A DNA stretch of 64,000 nt, taken from positions 434,001 through 498,000 of the forward strand of contig CANMJD010000001.1 of assembly GCA_947498155.1 (NCBI GenBank), given 5' to 3'. This DNA is from an uncultured Pseudoruegeria sp. (GTDB lineage: Bacteria; Pseudomonadota; Alphaproteobacteria; Rhodobacterales; Rhodobacteraceae). Below are positions 43,823 through 52,995 of this stretch, piece by piece; positions within the stretch are counted from its first letter, which is position 1; each line of letters opens with the position of its first letter. A program made the translations under genes and the position numbers. The notes under the pieces were generated by a model, which had not been told where the DNA came from, made no database searches, and was given only the letters and a program-made list of their open reading frames with translations.

Positions 43823-44860
43823 ATGACACGCTTTATTTTGCGCCGTGTCGGGGTCATGTTGCTTACGTCCCTTGCGTTGACGTTCATCGTTTTCTTTTTA
43901 ACGAACCTGCAACCCAACCTCGAAAAAGTAGCCAAGTTCCAAGGCAGCCAACGTATGACCGACGAAGAGGTCACCTCCTGGCTGGATAAAAACGGATATA
44001 GCCGTCCAACCGTTGTTCGATTTGGCGAATGGCTCGGGGTTGTACCCGGCTGGACTTATGTTGATGCCGAAGGAGTCGCCACCGGACGCTGTATCACCGC
44101 CGAACGCCCCGACAGCGCGCTTTGTGGTGTACTGCAGGGCTATTGGGGGCAATCGACGGTTTTCAAAGAGAATGTTGGTACGATCATCGGTACACGTCTG
44201 GCGCTCACCGGTAAATTGATGTTCTTTGTGATGCTGCTGATGGTGCCATCGGCCCTGATTATCGGGGTGTTATCGGGGATGCGAGAGGGGTCAAAGCTGG
44301 ACCGAACGCTCTCGACGTTTTCCATCGCCTCCACGGCAACACCGGAATATGTGTCCGGCGTTATTTTCATCGCAGTTTTTGCTTCTTCCGCCTTCGGGTT
44401 GAAATGGTTCAAAGGCACCGCCACCGCGGCGATGGATAATGCGACATTCGAGAATTTCTTTCTGCCGGTGCTGACCATTTCACTTTATGGGATCGGCTAT
44501 ATCGCGCGGATGACACGGGCCTCAATGACCGAGGTCATGACAGCGCAATATATCCGGACCGCCCGCCTGAAGGGCGTAAGCTTTCCGAACATCGTGATGA
44601 AACACGCGCTGCGTAATGCGTTGATTGCGCCGTTTACGGTCATCATGCTGCAATTCCCCTGGCTGCTGAACGGCGTTGTGATCGTCGAAACCCTGTTTAA
44701 CTACAAGGGCTTCGGCTGGACGCTGGTACAGGCGGCGGGCAACAATGATATTGATTTGCTGCTCGGCTGTTCTGTGGTCGCCGTTTTCGTTGTTCTGGTA
44801 ACCCAGCTGATTTCCGACATCGGCTATGTCTACCTGAACCCACGCATCCGCATTTCATAA
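43823..44860 (+). CDS. Peptide-type ABC transporter permease 1 (DppB-like)
   Basis: 345 residues. First membrane helix near the N-terminus (RVGVMLLTSLALTFIVFFLT), then an extended periplasmic segment (about 35-115) and the five-helix BPD_transp_1 core, with the EAA motif area VMTAQYIRTARLKGVSFPNI. The long segment after helix 1 is typical of DppB-type permeases. AGGA precedes the ATG. Forms a heterodimer channel with the next gene product. Confidence 0.88.
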   Translation: MTRFILRRVGVMLLTSLALTFIVFFLTNLQPNLEKVAKFQGSQRMTDEEVTSWLDKNGYSRPTVVRFGEWLGVVPGWTYVDAEGVATGRCITAERPDSALCGVLQGYWGQSTVFKENVGTIIGTRLALTGKLMFFVMLLMVPSALIIGVLSGMREGSKLDRTLSTFSIASTATPEYVSGVIFIAVFASSAFGLKWFKGTATAAMDNATFENFFLPVLTISLYGIGYIARMTRASMTEVMTAQYIRTARLKGVSFPNIVMKHALRNALIAPFTVIMLQFPWLLNGVVIVETLFNYKGFGWTLVQAAGNNDIDLLLGCSVVAVFVVLVTQLISDIGYVYLNPRIRIS

Positions 44861-44870
44861 GGGGACTGAG

Positions 44871-46031
44871 ATGGAACCGCTATCCTGGGGCCAGATATTT
44901 GGCCAAATCTTCATCCAGTTCACACCTGTCTGGATCTCGCTGGTGCTGCTTTTTGCAGTCTCCATATTCTACAAACGCAAACTTGGACTATACGGCAAAC
45001 TGTTTGACAGCCCCATTGGCATGATCGGCTTTGCGTTGGTGATGTTTTGGGTCTTTACCGCGCTCTTTGCGGATATGATCGTCACCCATGATCCGCTGTT
45101 TCAGGTTTCAGGCCTGAAAAACAAAGCCCCAGGCACGCCAGTGCCGGACGGCACAGCAGGCTATGCCTACTATCTGTTGGGCGGGGATAACCTTGCACGG
45201 GATGTCTTTAGCCGCATGGTCGCAGGCAGCCGCATCGTGGTGCAGATCGCCCCCTTTGCAACGCTGTTTGCCTTTATGGTTGGTATCACGCTGGGCCTGC
45301 CGGCGGGGTATTTTGGCGGAAAACTGGACACGATCCTGTCCTTCCTTGCCAACCTGATCCTCGCCTTCCCGGTGATCCTGCTGTTCTATCTGCTGGTGAC
45401 GCCGGAAATCGTGGCAACGGGCCTGCCCAAGTATATGGCGGCGGTTCTGTTCCTGTTTCCCATCGTCTTTTTGCTGATCCTGTTTCAGTCGCGCTTCTTT
45501 ACCCTTCCGAAGAAACGCAACCTGTACATCGCGATCACGCTGGTGGTCGGGGGCTGGATTTATCTGGGCACGGCATGGAACGCCGATCCACTGGGGATCA
45601 TTACCATGCAACCCAATATTCTGATCGTCTTTGTGTCGGTGGTCTTCGTGAACTCGCCGACTGTGTTCCGGATCGTTCGAGGCCTCGCGATGGACATCCA
45701 GACCCGCGATTATGTCGCAGCCGCCCAAACCCGTGGCGAAGGCCCGTGGTATATCATGCTGTGGGAAATCCTGCCCAATGCCCGGGGTCCGCTGATCGTC
45801 GATTTCTGTCTGCGCATTGGTTACACCACGATCCTGTTGGGCACGCTGGGTTTCTTTGGTCTTGGGCTGGCACCGGAAAGCCCCGATTGGGGCACCACAA
45901 TTAATGCGGGACGGCGCTTGCTGTCGATCTATCCGCATCCGGCCCTTGCGCCAGCCTTTGCCTTGATGAGCCTTGTTCTTGGGCTCAACCTTTTGGCGGA
46001 CGGGCTGCGTGAAGAAAGTCTGAAGGATTAA
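44871..46031 (+). CDS. Peptide-type ABC transporter permease 2 (DppC-like)
   Basis: 386 residues. LGGDNLARDVFSRMVAGSRI and MDIQTRDYVAAAQTRGEGPWYIM are the DppC signatures, followed by GTLGFFGLGLAPESPDWGTT. It is longer than the usual 280-300 residues because of an insert of about 80 hydrophobic and charged residues between core helices (about 175-270), including LPKKRNLYIAITLVVGG. The partner permease ends ten bases upstream. Confidence 0.88.
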   Translation: MEPLSWGQIFGQIFIQFTPVWISLVLLFAVSIFYKRKLGLYGKLFDSPIGMIGFALVMFWVFTALFADMIVTHDPLFQVSGLKNKAPGTPVPDGTAGYAYYLLGGDNLARDVFSRMVAGSRIVVQIAPFATLFAFMVGITLGLPAGYFGGKLDTILSFLANLILAFPVILLFYLLVTPEIVATGLPKYMAAVLFLFPIVFLLILFQSRFFTLPKKRNLYIAITLVVGGWIYLGTAWNADPLGIITMQPNILIVFVSVVFVNSPTVFRIVRGLAMDIQTRDYVAAAQTRGEGPWYIMLWEILPNARGPLIVDFCLRIGYTTILLGTLGFFGLGLAPESPDWGTTINAGRRLLSIYPHPALAPAFALMSLVLGLNLLADGLREESLKD

Positions 46032-46047
46032 ACATCAAAGGTGGGAT

Positions 46048-46095
46048 GCGGGGGCCAGCCCCCGCGCCCCCGGGATATTTCGGTAAAGTGAACGG
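46048..46095 (+). repeat. Intergenic hairpin plus GGATATTT...AAAGTGAA element, copy 1
   Basis: A perfect GCGGGGGC/GCCCCCGC inverted repeat (46048-46065) is followed by CCCCGGGATATTT and then AAAGTGAACGG. The second half recurs at 50186-50220 in this window. I recall similar intergenic sequence in many Roseobacter genomes; here it sits between the permease and ATPase genes of the operon. Confidence 0.5.
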
Positions 46096-46136
46096 GGAAG
46101 CCGTTTGCAAATACCCCCGCATCAGGGAGAGATAAA

Positions 46137-48221
46137 ATGGCGAAATGGGACTATGACGGACCGATCCTCGAGATCGAGAACCTGTCGATTTCCTTCTTTA
46201 CACGGCTGCGCGAAATACCAGCGGTGATGGATTTTTCATGCGTGGTTCAACCGGGCGAGGCCATGGGGCTTGTCGGGGAATCCGGCTGTGGCAAGTCGAC
46301 GGTTGCTCTTGGCGTCATGCAGGATTTGGGCGTGAACGGCAAAATCGTCGGCGGCACGATCAAATTCAAAGGGCGCGACCTGAATAAGATGAGTCAGGCC
46401 GAATTGCGCGAAATCCGTGGCTCTGAGATAGCGATGATCTATCAGGAACCGATGGCCAGTCTTAATCCGGCGATGAAAATCGGTTTGCAGTTGATGGAAG
46501 TGCCGATGATCCACGAGGGGGTCAATAAGGAAGAGGCCTATAAGCGGGCGCTGGAGGTTGTGACCGATGTGCGTCTGCCCGACCCCAAGCGCATGCTGGA
46601 CAGCTACCCGCATCAGCTTTCGGGGGGGCAGCAACAGCGGATTGTGATCGCCATGGCGCTGATGACAAAACCGTCACTGCTTATTCTGGATGAGCCGACT
46701 ACGGCGCTTGATGTAACGGTTGAGGCTGCCGTGGTCGATCTGGTCAAGGATCTGGGCAAAAAATACGGCACCTCGATGTTGTTCATCAGCCACAATCTGG
46801 GTCTGGTGCTTGAAACCTGTGACCGGCTTTGCGTGATGTATTCCGGTGAGGCGGTTGAAACCGGCTCGATCGAAGATGTGTTCGACAAGATGCAGCACCC
46901 TTATACGCAGGCGCTGTTCCGGTCGATCCCGTTGCCCGGTGCCGATAAAAACAGCCGCCCGCTGGTGGCCATTCCCGGGAACTTCCCTCTACCCCACGAG
47001 CGCCCGGACGGTTGTAATTTTGGCCCGCGTTGTGACTATTTTCAGGATGGGCTGTGCAATACCGGTGATCTGAAGATGGTCAAAATCGCCGGCAATGATC
47101 GCCACGGCAGCCGCTGTCGACGGATCGATGACATCGACTGGAACGCGCCGGTGCAAGTCGGAGCGCAGACCGAAAAAGGCGAGCCAGGCGAGGTCGTTCT
47201 CAAGATTGAAGATCTGAAGAAATACTACGAGGTGTCAAATTCGGCGCTCTTTTCCAGTGCCGAGAAGAAAGTCGTCAAAGCCAACGAAACCATCAGCTTT
47301 GAGGCCCGGCAATCCGAAACCCTTGCCATCGTTGGGGAATCCGGTTGTGGGAAATCCACCTTTGCCAAGGTCCTGATGGGGCTGGAAACGGCCACAGACG
47401 GGCATATTTCGCTAAAAGGATCTGCCATTCAGAACATCCCCATCGAGGAGCGGGAGACCGAGACGGTTTCGACGGTTCAAATGGTCTTTCAGAACCCCTT
47501 TGATACGCTGAACCCGTCGATGACGGTGGGCAGCCAAATCATACGGGCGCTGGAAATCTTTAAAGTTGGGAAAAACGAGCAGGACCGCCATCAGCGCATG
47601 TTGGAACTGCTGGATCTGGTTAAATTACCACGGGCTTTTGCCGAACGCATGCCACGGCAGCTTTCGGGCGGTCAGAAACAGCGCGTTGGGATTGCCCGTG
47701 CCTTTGCGGGCGATGCGCAGATCGTGGTGGCGGATGAGCCGGTGTCGGCGCTGGATGTCTCGGTGCAGGCGGCGGTGACCGATCTGTTGATGGAAATTCA
47801 GCGTCAGAATAAAACCACGCTGCTGTTCATCAGCCATGATTTGTCGATCGTGCGCTATTTGTCGGATCGTGTGATGGTGATGTATCTGGGCCATGTCGTA
47901 GAAATCGGCACCACGGATCAGGTCTTTGCCCCGCCCTATCACCCCTATACCGAAGCGCTTTTGTCGGCGGTGCCGATTGCCGATACCTCGGTGAAAAAGC
48001 GCCATATCGTGCTGGATGGGGACATTCCCTCGGCGATGAACCCGCCGTCCGGTTGTCCCTTCCAGACCCGCTGTGGCTGGAAATCAAAGGTCGCGGGAGG
48101 GCTGTGCGAAAAGGATGTGCCACCGGTGCAAACCCTTGCCAATGGACATCAGATCAAATGCCATCTGAATGCCGAAGACTTTGAGACTATGGAACCGGTG
48201 ATCCAGATGGCCGCAGAGTAA
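46137..48221 (+). CDS. Fused DppD-DppF-type ABC transporter ATP-binding protein
   Basis: 694 residues with two complete NBDs. NBD1: Walker A GESGCGKST, signature LSGGQQQRIVIAMAL, Walker B LLILDEPTTALDV. NBD2, from about residue 345: GESGCGKST, LSGGQKQRVGIARAF, IVVADEPVSALDVS. Each half ends in the oligopeptide ABC C-terminal extension with a Cys cluster (CNFGPRCDYFQDGLC and CPFQTRCGWKSKVAGGLC), which in DppD/OppD relatives binds an iron-sulfur cluster. It powers the importer encoded upstream. GGGAGAG precedes the ATG. Confidence 0.9.
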   Translation: MAKWDYDGPILEIENLSISFFTRLREIPAVMDFSCVVQPGEAMGLVGESGCGKSTVALGVMQDLGVNGKIVGGTIKFKGRDLNKMSQAELREIRGSEIAMIYQEPMASLNPAMKIGLQLMEVPMIHEGVNKEEAYKRALEVVTDVRLPDPKRMLDSYPHQLSGGQQQRIVIAMALMTKPSLLILDEPTTALDVTVEAAVVDLVKDLGKKYGTSMLFISHNLGLVLETCDRLCVMYSGEAVETGSIEDVFDKMQHPYTQALFRSIPLPGADKNSRPLVAIPGNFPLPHERPDGCNFGPRCDYFQDGLCNTGDLKMVKIAGNDRHGSRCRRIDDIDWNAPVQVGAQTEKGEPGEVVLKIEDLKKYYEVSNSALFSSAEKKVVKANETISFEARQSETLAIVGESGCGKSTFAKVLMGLETATDGHISLKGSAIQNIPIEERETETVSTVQMVFQNPFDTLNPSMTVGSQIIRALEIFKVGKNEQDRHQRMLELLDLVKLPRAFAERMPRQLSGGQKQRVGIARAFAGDAQIVVADEPVSALDVSVQAAVTDLLMEIQRQNKTTLLFISHDLSIVRYLSDRVMVMYLGHVVEIGTTDQVFAPPYHPYTEALLSAVPIADTSVKKRHIVLDGDIPSAMNPPSGCPFQTRCGWKSKVAGGLCEKDVPPVQTLANGHQIKCHLNAEDFETMEPVIQMAAE

Positions 48222-48291
48222 CCCACGGCAAAACCTTTTGCTGAACGGGTCGTGCCCAGGCACGGCCCCTTTTCTTTTGGAGACCCCAATT

Positions 48292-48627
48292 ATGAGCCGC
48301 TTCGCCCCCCTGCCCGATCCGCCCTATTACGCGGTGATCTTTACCGCCCAACGCACCGAGCAAGAGCACGGTTATGGGCCTATGGCCGACCGGATGGTGG
48401 AACTTGCCACGCAGCAAGAAGGATATATCGGCGTCGAATCAACTCGCGATGCAGAGGGGTTGGGAATCACTGTCAGCTATTGGCAGGACGAATCAGCCTT
48501 GATTGCCTGGAAACAGGTCTCGGAACATTTGCTGGCGCAGAAGCTGGGCAAAACCCGATGGTATGAATTCTATACGTTGCGCGTTGCCAAAGTCGAACGC
48601 GCCTATAGCGGTCCAGAGGGTCGATAG
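48292..48627 (+). CDS. ABM-domain protein (antibiotic biosynthesis monooxygenase-like)
   Basis: 111 residues from the ATG at 48292, preceded by TTGGAG. The ferredoxin-like dimeric alpha/beta-barrel pattern is clear: YYAVIFTAQRTEQEHGYGPM, LATQQEGYIGVESTRDAEG, GITVSYWQDESALIAWKQ. Family members range from cofactor-free monooxygenases to heme-degrading enzymes and many unassigned proteins. It follows the ABC operon by 70 bases on the same strand and may act on the imported compound, but this is only inference. A strong terminator follows. Confidence 0.82.
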   Translation: MSRFAPLPDPPYYAVIFTAQRTEQEHGYGPMADRMVELATQQEGYIGVESTRDAEGLGITVSYWQDESALIAWKQVSEHLLAQKLGKTRWYEFYTLRVAKVERAYSGPEGR

Positions 48628-48652
48628 CGCTGTTTTTCAGGGGCCAAAATGA

Positions 48653-48684
48653 GGAAAAGAGGGGCCTACACGCCCCTCTTTTCC
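48653..48684. terminator. Bidirectional terminator, perfect 13-base stem
   Basis: GGAAAAGAGGGGC (48653-48665) pairs perfectly with GCCCCTCTTTTCC (48672-48684) around a six-base loop. The T-rich arm of the stem on either strand could serve as the U-tract. It ends the ABC transporter/ABM unit; the rest of the gap to 48851 shows no gene. Confidence 0.75.
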
Positions 48685-48850
48685 AACGTCAAGCGTTCCG
48701 TGAGATGGTATCCGCTTTGACGATCCCATGATCTTTGCATAGGCAAAAACCGCGGGCTGACCTTGTCAGCTCCACCATATACTCTTTTTAAAGATACTCA
48801 CAAAAGGGGCGTGGCAGACGAGGCCCTTAGGTTGAGTATATACGAACTCC

Positions 48851-49444
48851 TTAGCCGCTGCCCAGAATTTTTTTCACATAATTTCGTGTTTCGCGATACG
48901 GCGGGATGCCGCCGTATTTCAGAACCGCCTGCGGACCGGCGTTATAGGCCGCCAGCGCCAGGCGCCATGACCCGAAACGATTATACTGGATGCGCAAATA
49001 GCGCGCACCCCCTTCAAGATTTTGCTGCGGGATCAGCGGATCGACCTTCAGATTCCGCGCCGTGGCAGGCATCAACTGCGCCAGCCCCAATGCGCCTTTG
49101 TGGGATTTGGCATTGGCGTTCCATCCGCTTTCCTGTTGCACGAGGCGCAAAAACAGATCTTCGGGGATGTTATGTTTCTGAGCCGCAGCACGGGCCAGCT
49201 TCATGTATTCCCCGCGATATTTACCGGAATAGCGCGGGATGGCCGTATGGGATTTTTTGCGAATTGTGTCCGGACGCAGCCGCGAAGAATTTGAATACTG
49301 CGATGCGGCCCGCCCATCCAGAACCGACAATTGCGAACTGAACAAGGAAGAACGGGAATTGGATTGCAGGTTTAAAGGTTCTGCAGTCACCAGACTTGAA
49401 CTCACAAATAACACTGCGAACACTGCGCCAAATAGGGCTTTCAT
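48851..49444 (-). CDS. Lytic transglycosylase (SLT/GH23 family), small
   Basis: 197 residues from the ATG at 49444, chosen because it starts the signal peptide ([21 protein letters not shown]) and has GGTGAGG before it. Catalytic Glu is E105 in [11 protein letters not shown], followed by [13 protein letters not shown] and [13 protein letters not shown]. It cleaves peptidoglycan in the periplasm. The stretch between signal and catalytic domain (about 25-75) is Ser/Arg-rich and probably disordered. This is the second SLT gene in the window; the domain lacks the long C-terminal part of the first. Confidence 0.9.
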   Translation of the reverse strand: MKALFGAVFAVLFVSSSLVTAEPLNLQSNSRSSLFSSQLSVLDGRAASQYSNSSRLRPDTIRKKSHTAIPRYSGKYRGEYMKLARAAAQKHNIPEDLFLRLVQQESGWNANAKSHKGALGLAQLMPATARNLKVDPLIPQQNLEGGARYLRIQYNRFGSWRLALAAYNAGPQAVLKYGGIPPYRETRNYVKKILGSG

Positions 49445-49583
49445 CGCGGGCCTCACCTTATCAATAACCGGCACTATACATAAATTGACTCAAACCGGAA
49501 GAGGGCAGAACTTTTAGCCTTTTATTAACCGGGCTCGGATGGTGTAACGTCATGCAACACTAATGGATTCGTAGGGGGTGCCG

Positions 49584-50099
49584 ATGGCCGGCTCAGTAAA
49601 CAAAGTCATTCTGATCGGGAATCTAGGGGCCGATCCAGAGGTTCGCACGTTCAGCAACGGCGGCAAGGTCTGCAACCTGCGGATTGCGACTTCTGAAACC
49701 TGGAAAGACCGCAACACCGGCGAACGCCGTGAGAAAACCGAATGGCATTCAGTGGCGATCTTCAGCGAAGGTCTGGTGCGCGTTGCAGAGCAATATCTGC
49801 GCAAGGGTTCTAAGGTCTATATCGAAGGCAAGCTACAGACCCGCAAATGGCAGGATCAATCCGGCAACGACCGCTATTCGACAGAGGTTGTTCTACAAGG
49901 CATCGGCAGCACGCTCACGATGCTAGACGGACGGAGTGAACCCGGCGGCGGTGGTGGATATAGTGGCGGCGGCGGCGGTGGTCGTGGCGGTTATGAGAGT
50001 GGTCCATCCGGCTATGATTCCGGTCCCTCTGGTGGCGGGAGCTATGGCGGCGGTGGCAGTGCCCCCTCCAATGACATGGATGACGAGATCCCGTTCTAA
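49584..50099 (+). CDS. ssb: Single-stranded DNA-binding protein
   Basis: 171 residues from the ATG at 49584; a GTG two codons earlier is less likely given the AGGGGG position. OB-fold start [19 protein letters not shown] and [15 protein letters not shown] match bacterial SSB. A Gly-rich flexible tail (about 115-160) ends in the acidic tip DMDDEIPF that recruits repair and replication proteins. It binds ssDNA as a tetramer in replication, recombination and repair. A strong terminator follows. Confidence 0.96.
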   Translation: MAGSVNKVILIGNLGADPEVRTFSNGGKVCNLRIATSETWKDRNTGERREKTEWHSVAIFSEGLVRVAEQYLRKGSKVYIEGKLQTRKWQDQSGNDRYSTEVVLQGIGSTLTMLDGRSEPGGGGGYSGGGGGGRGGYESGPSGYDSGPSGGGSYGGGGSAPSNDMDDEIPF

Positions 50100-50122
50100 G
50101 CGGCATCTCTGTTCAATGATTT

Positions 50123-50162
50123 AAAGGCCCCGTCCGGTTGTTTCCGGCGGGGCCTTTTTTTA
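50123..50162 (+). terminator. Rho-independent terminator of ssb
   Basis: AAAGGCCCCG (50123-50132) pairs with CGGGGCCTTT (from 50148), with an inner CCGG/CCGG stem, followed by a run of T. It lies 24 bases after the ssb stop. Confidence 0.9.
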
Positions 50163-50185
50163 GCGCGCCGGGGACAGAGAGATAT

Positions 50186-50220
50186 GCCTCCGGCGGGGAT
50201 ATTTTCAGAACAAAGTGAAG
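50186..50220 (+). repeat. Intergenic GGATATTT...AAAGTGAA element, copy 2
   Basis: CTCCGGCGGGGATATTTTCAG followed by AACAAAGTGAAGG matches the second half of the element at 46048-46095 (shared GGATATTT and AAAGTGAA, with similar spacing). It lies in the convergent gap between ssb and aglK, right at the aglK stop. Confidence 0.5.
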
Positions 50221-50222
50221 GC

Positions 50223-51320
50223 CTAGTCGCGATAGAGCAGCGATTTCCCATCGGCAAAAAGATGGACCTTTTCGGCAGCAGCGGCCAAAGATACGGTGGT
50301 TCCGCGCAGACCGGTATGGATACCCGGCAGCTTGGCGATGACGGGTTCTCGGCCCTCTTCGGCCTTGAAATAGAGCAAGGTCACCTCTCCGAGCGCTTCG
50401 ACGATGTTGACCTCTCCGGTATAAAGCGCGGGCTGCCCGTCAGCCGGGGCCACCATATCTTCGGGTCGCACGCCGACATTCACCACCAAACCCATGTCGC
50501 TGTCTTTGGTTGGATAGGCCGAAATCGCATGGCCGCCGCCGTCCAGAGCGACTTCGGTGTATTCGCCGGTTTTAACCACTTTGCCCGGCAGCAAATTCAT
50601 TGCCGGAGAGCCGATGAACTGGGCGACGAATTCGTTTTCGGGCTTTTCATAGAGCTCTAGCGGAGTGCCGACCTGAGCGATACCCTTATTGGCAAGCACG
50701 ACGATGCGGCTGGCCAGGGTCATCGCTTCAACCTGATCGTGGGTCACGTAGATCATCGTGCTCTCGGGCATCGATTCTTTAAGCTGGGCAATTTCAATCC
50801 GTGTCGCCACCCGCAACGCCGCATCCAGATTGGAAAGCGGTTCATCAAACAGATAGACCTTTGGGTCGCGCACAATGGAGCGGCCAATGGCCACCCGTTG
50901 ACGCTGCCCACCGGACAGGGCTTTGGGCAAGCGATCCAGATATTCGTCCAGTTGTAGGATAGAGGCCGCCTTGTTCACGGCAGCGTCGATTTCCGCTGGA
51001 GATTTCTTCGCCAGCTTGAGCGCAAAGCTCATGTTGTCGCGTACGGTCATATGCGGATAGAGCGCATAGGATTGGAACACCATCGCAATCCCGCGCTGCG
51101 CCGGAGGCACATCATTGACCACCTGCCCGTCGATTTCCAATGTCCCGCCTGTAATCCGTTCGAGCCCCGCAATCATGCGCAGCAAGGTAGATTTTCCGCA
51201 GCCCGAAGGGCCGACAAAGACCACCAGCTCTCCGGTTGCAATATCAAGGTTGATGTTTTTCAGCACATCCACCGCGCCGCCATAGGTTTTAGCGACATTT
51301 GTCAGTTTCAGATCGGTCAT
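50223..51320 (-). CDS. aglK: Alpha-glucoside ABC transporter ATP-binding protein AglK
   Basis: 365 residues, MalK/UgpC-type ATPase. Walker A GPSGCGKSTLL, signature LSGGQRQRVAIGRS and Walker B VYLFDEPLSNLDA are followed by a C-terminal OB-type regulatory domain (from about 235; NVGVRPEDMV). It powers the AglEFG importer. Last gene of the aglEFGAK operon; it starts 12 bases after aglA. Identity as AglK, not another MalK-like protein, rests on its operon position, which matches Sinorhizobium agl. Confidence 0.92.
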   Translation of the reverse strand: MTDLKLTNVAKTYGGAVDVLKNINLDIATGELVVFVGPSGCGKSTLLRMIAGLERITGGTLEIDGQVVNDVPPAQRGIAMVFQSYALYPHMTVRDNMSFALKLAKKSPAEIDAAVNKAASILQLDEYLDRLPKALSGGQRQRVAIGRSIVRDPKVYLFDEPLSNLDAALRVATRIEIAQLKESMPESTMIYVTHDQVEAMTLASRIVVLANKGIAQVGTPLELYEKPENEFVAQFIGSPAMNLLPGKVVKTGEYTEVALDGGGHAISAYPTKDSDMGLVVNVGVRPEDMVAPADGQPALYTGEVNIVEALGEVTLLYFKAEEGREPVIAKLPGIHTGLRGTTVSLAAAAEKVHLFADGKSLLYRD

Positions 51321-51332
51321 GGCCTCTCTCCC

Positions 51333-52985
51333 TTAATCTTGTTTCATGGCAAGGCAAACCTGCCAGCCGTCCAGTGTGACAGCGCCTTCAGAACGCGGCG
51401 CAACACTTTGAATGTCCTCTGCAATCTGCCGCCACTCCCCTGCGGGCAGATTTACCGTTCCAACCGTGTCAGACAGGTTGAACGCACAGAAAATTGTTTG
51501 CCCGCCAGCCTTCCGGATAAAGCTCAGCATCCCGCCCTCAGCGCGAATATCGCTGTGGCTGCCTTTGGTCAGCGCCGGATAGATGCCACGCAAGGCAATG
51601 ACCCGGCGATAATGATGCAAAAGTGCGTCCGGGTTTTCTTCTTCGAATTCGACCGCTTTGGCGATGTGCTCTTGGGCTACGGGCAACCACGGGCGTGCAG
51701 CGCTAAATCCGGCGTTCTGGTTGCTTTTTTCCCAGACCATCGGCGTACGGCAGCCATCGCGCCCTTTGAATTCGGGCCAGAACTGAATGCCATAGGGGTC
51801 TTGCAAATCCTCAAAGGCGACGGCGGCCTCTTCGAGCCCCAATTCTTCGCCCTGATACAGGCAGACAGAGCCGCGCAAACAAAGGATCAAAGTCGACAGA
51901 CAGCGCCGAGCTGGCTCTGAGAGGCCCCAGCGCGTGGCGTGGCGTTCCACATCATGGTTTGAAAAGGCCCAGCAAGCCCAGCCATCTGCCGCCAAATCAT
52001 CGACCTGCCCCAAGACTTCGGCCACGCGCTGCGCTGTCAGCGGGGCTTTGGCCAAGAATTCAAAGGCATAGCACATCTGCATCAAGTCATCGCCGGCCGT
52101 ATACTGGCCCATGATTTCAAGCCCGCGCTGTGCATCGCCGACTTCTCCGACGGCGGCGGCACCATAGGGCTCCATCACCGCACGCAACCGGCGCAGGAAT
52201 TCAAGATTTTCTGGCTGGTTCTTGGAATAAAGGTGTTCCTGATGGTTATAGGGGTTCACTGAAGGCGCAATGTTGTCGTTGCGTTTCTCCGGCGGTAGTG
52301 CCGGATTATCGCGCAGCTGCGCATCGTGGATATAGAAGTTGATCGTATCCAGACGGAACCCATCGACGCCGCGTTCCAGCCAGAAGCGCGCCACATCCAA
52401 CAGGGCCTCTTGGACCGCTGGTTCGTGGAAATTCAAGTCCGGTTGTTCGCGCAGGAAGTTATGCAGATAATACTGGCAGCGGCGGGAATCCCATTCCCAC
52501 GCCGAGCCACCAAAGATCGACAACCAGTTGTTAGGCGGTGTACCATCGGGCTTGGCATCGGCCCAAACATACCAGTTATTACGTTGGTTTTCCGTATCTT
52601 GACGGCTTTCTTTAAACCAAGGGTGCTCATCGGACGTATGGGAGAGCACCAGATCGATCATCACCCGCAGACCAAGTTCATGGGCGGTCTCTATCAGCCC
52701 GTCAAAATCCGACAGGCTCCCGAACATCGGATCAACATCGCAATAATCAGAGACATCATAGCCGAAGTCCTTCATTGGGGAGGTAAAGAACGGCGAAATC
52801 CAGATCGCGTCGACACCAAGGCTGGCGACATAGGGCAGCCGCGATGTGATACCGGCCAGATCACCGACTCCGTCGCCGGTACTGTCCTGAAAGGAACGCG
52901 GATAGATCTGGTAGATGACCGCGCCCCGCCACCAGTCCTGATCGGTGGTACTGGCTGAGCGCAATTGTGCATGCATGGCATTCAT
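51333..52985 (-). CDS. aglA: Alpha-glucosidase AglA (GH13)
   Basis: 550 residues, no signal peptide, so cytoplasmic. GH13 core: VIYQIYPRSFQDSTGDGVGD, IDLVLSHTSDEHPWF, nucleophile D213 (DGFRLDTINF), acid/base E281 (AVGEVGDA) and transition-state Asp D345 (FSNHDVERH). It hydrolyses imported alpha-glucosides such as sucrose, maltose or trehalose to glucose. Together with the transporter and the nearby glk this makes a full uptake-to-glucose-6-phosphate route. It starts ten bases after aglG. Confidence 0.93.
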   Translation of the reverse strand: MNAMHAQLRSASTTDQDWWRGAVIYQIYPRSFQDSTGDGVGDLAGITSRLPYVASLGVDAIWISPFFTSPMKDFGYDVSDYCDVDPMFGSLSDFDGLIETAHELGLRVMIDLVLSHTSDEHPWFKESRQDTENQRNNWYVWADAKPDGTPPNNWLSIFGGSAWEWDSRRCQYYLHNFLREQPDLNFHEPAVQEALLDVARFWLERGVDGFRLDTINFYIHDAQLRDNPALPPEKRNDNIAPSVNPYNHQEHLYSKNQPENLEFLRRLRAVMEPYGAAAVGEVGDAQRGLEIMGQYTAGDDLMQMCYAFEFLAKAPLTAQRVAEVLGQVDDLAADGWACWAFSNHDVERHATRWGLSEPARRCLSTLILCLRGSVCLYQGEELGLEEAAVAFEDLQDPYGIQFWPEFKGRDGCRTPMVWEKSNQNAGFSAARPWLPVAQEHIAKAVEFEEENPDALLHHYRRVIALRGIYPALTKGSHSDIRAEGGMLSFIRKAGGQTIFCAFNLSDTVGTVNLPAGEWRQIAEDIQSVAPRSEGAVTLDGWQVCLAMKQD

Positions 52986-52995
52986 TGGGCTATCC

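Noticed and set aside
42637-43974. Long open frame (about 445 codons) on the strand opposite the SBP_bac_5 gene
   Set aside because: It is a shadow of a clear gene; the His/Arg/Gly-rich translation has no family features. Similar long antisense frames opposite the BMP, iron-binding and aglE genes were rejected for the same reason.
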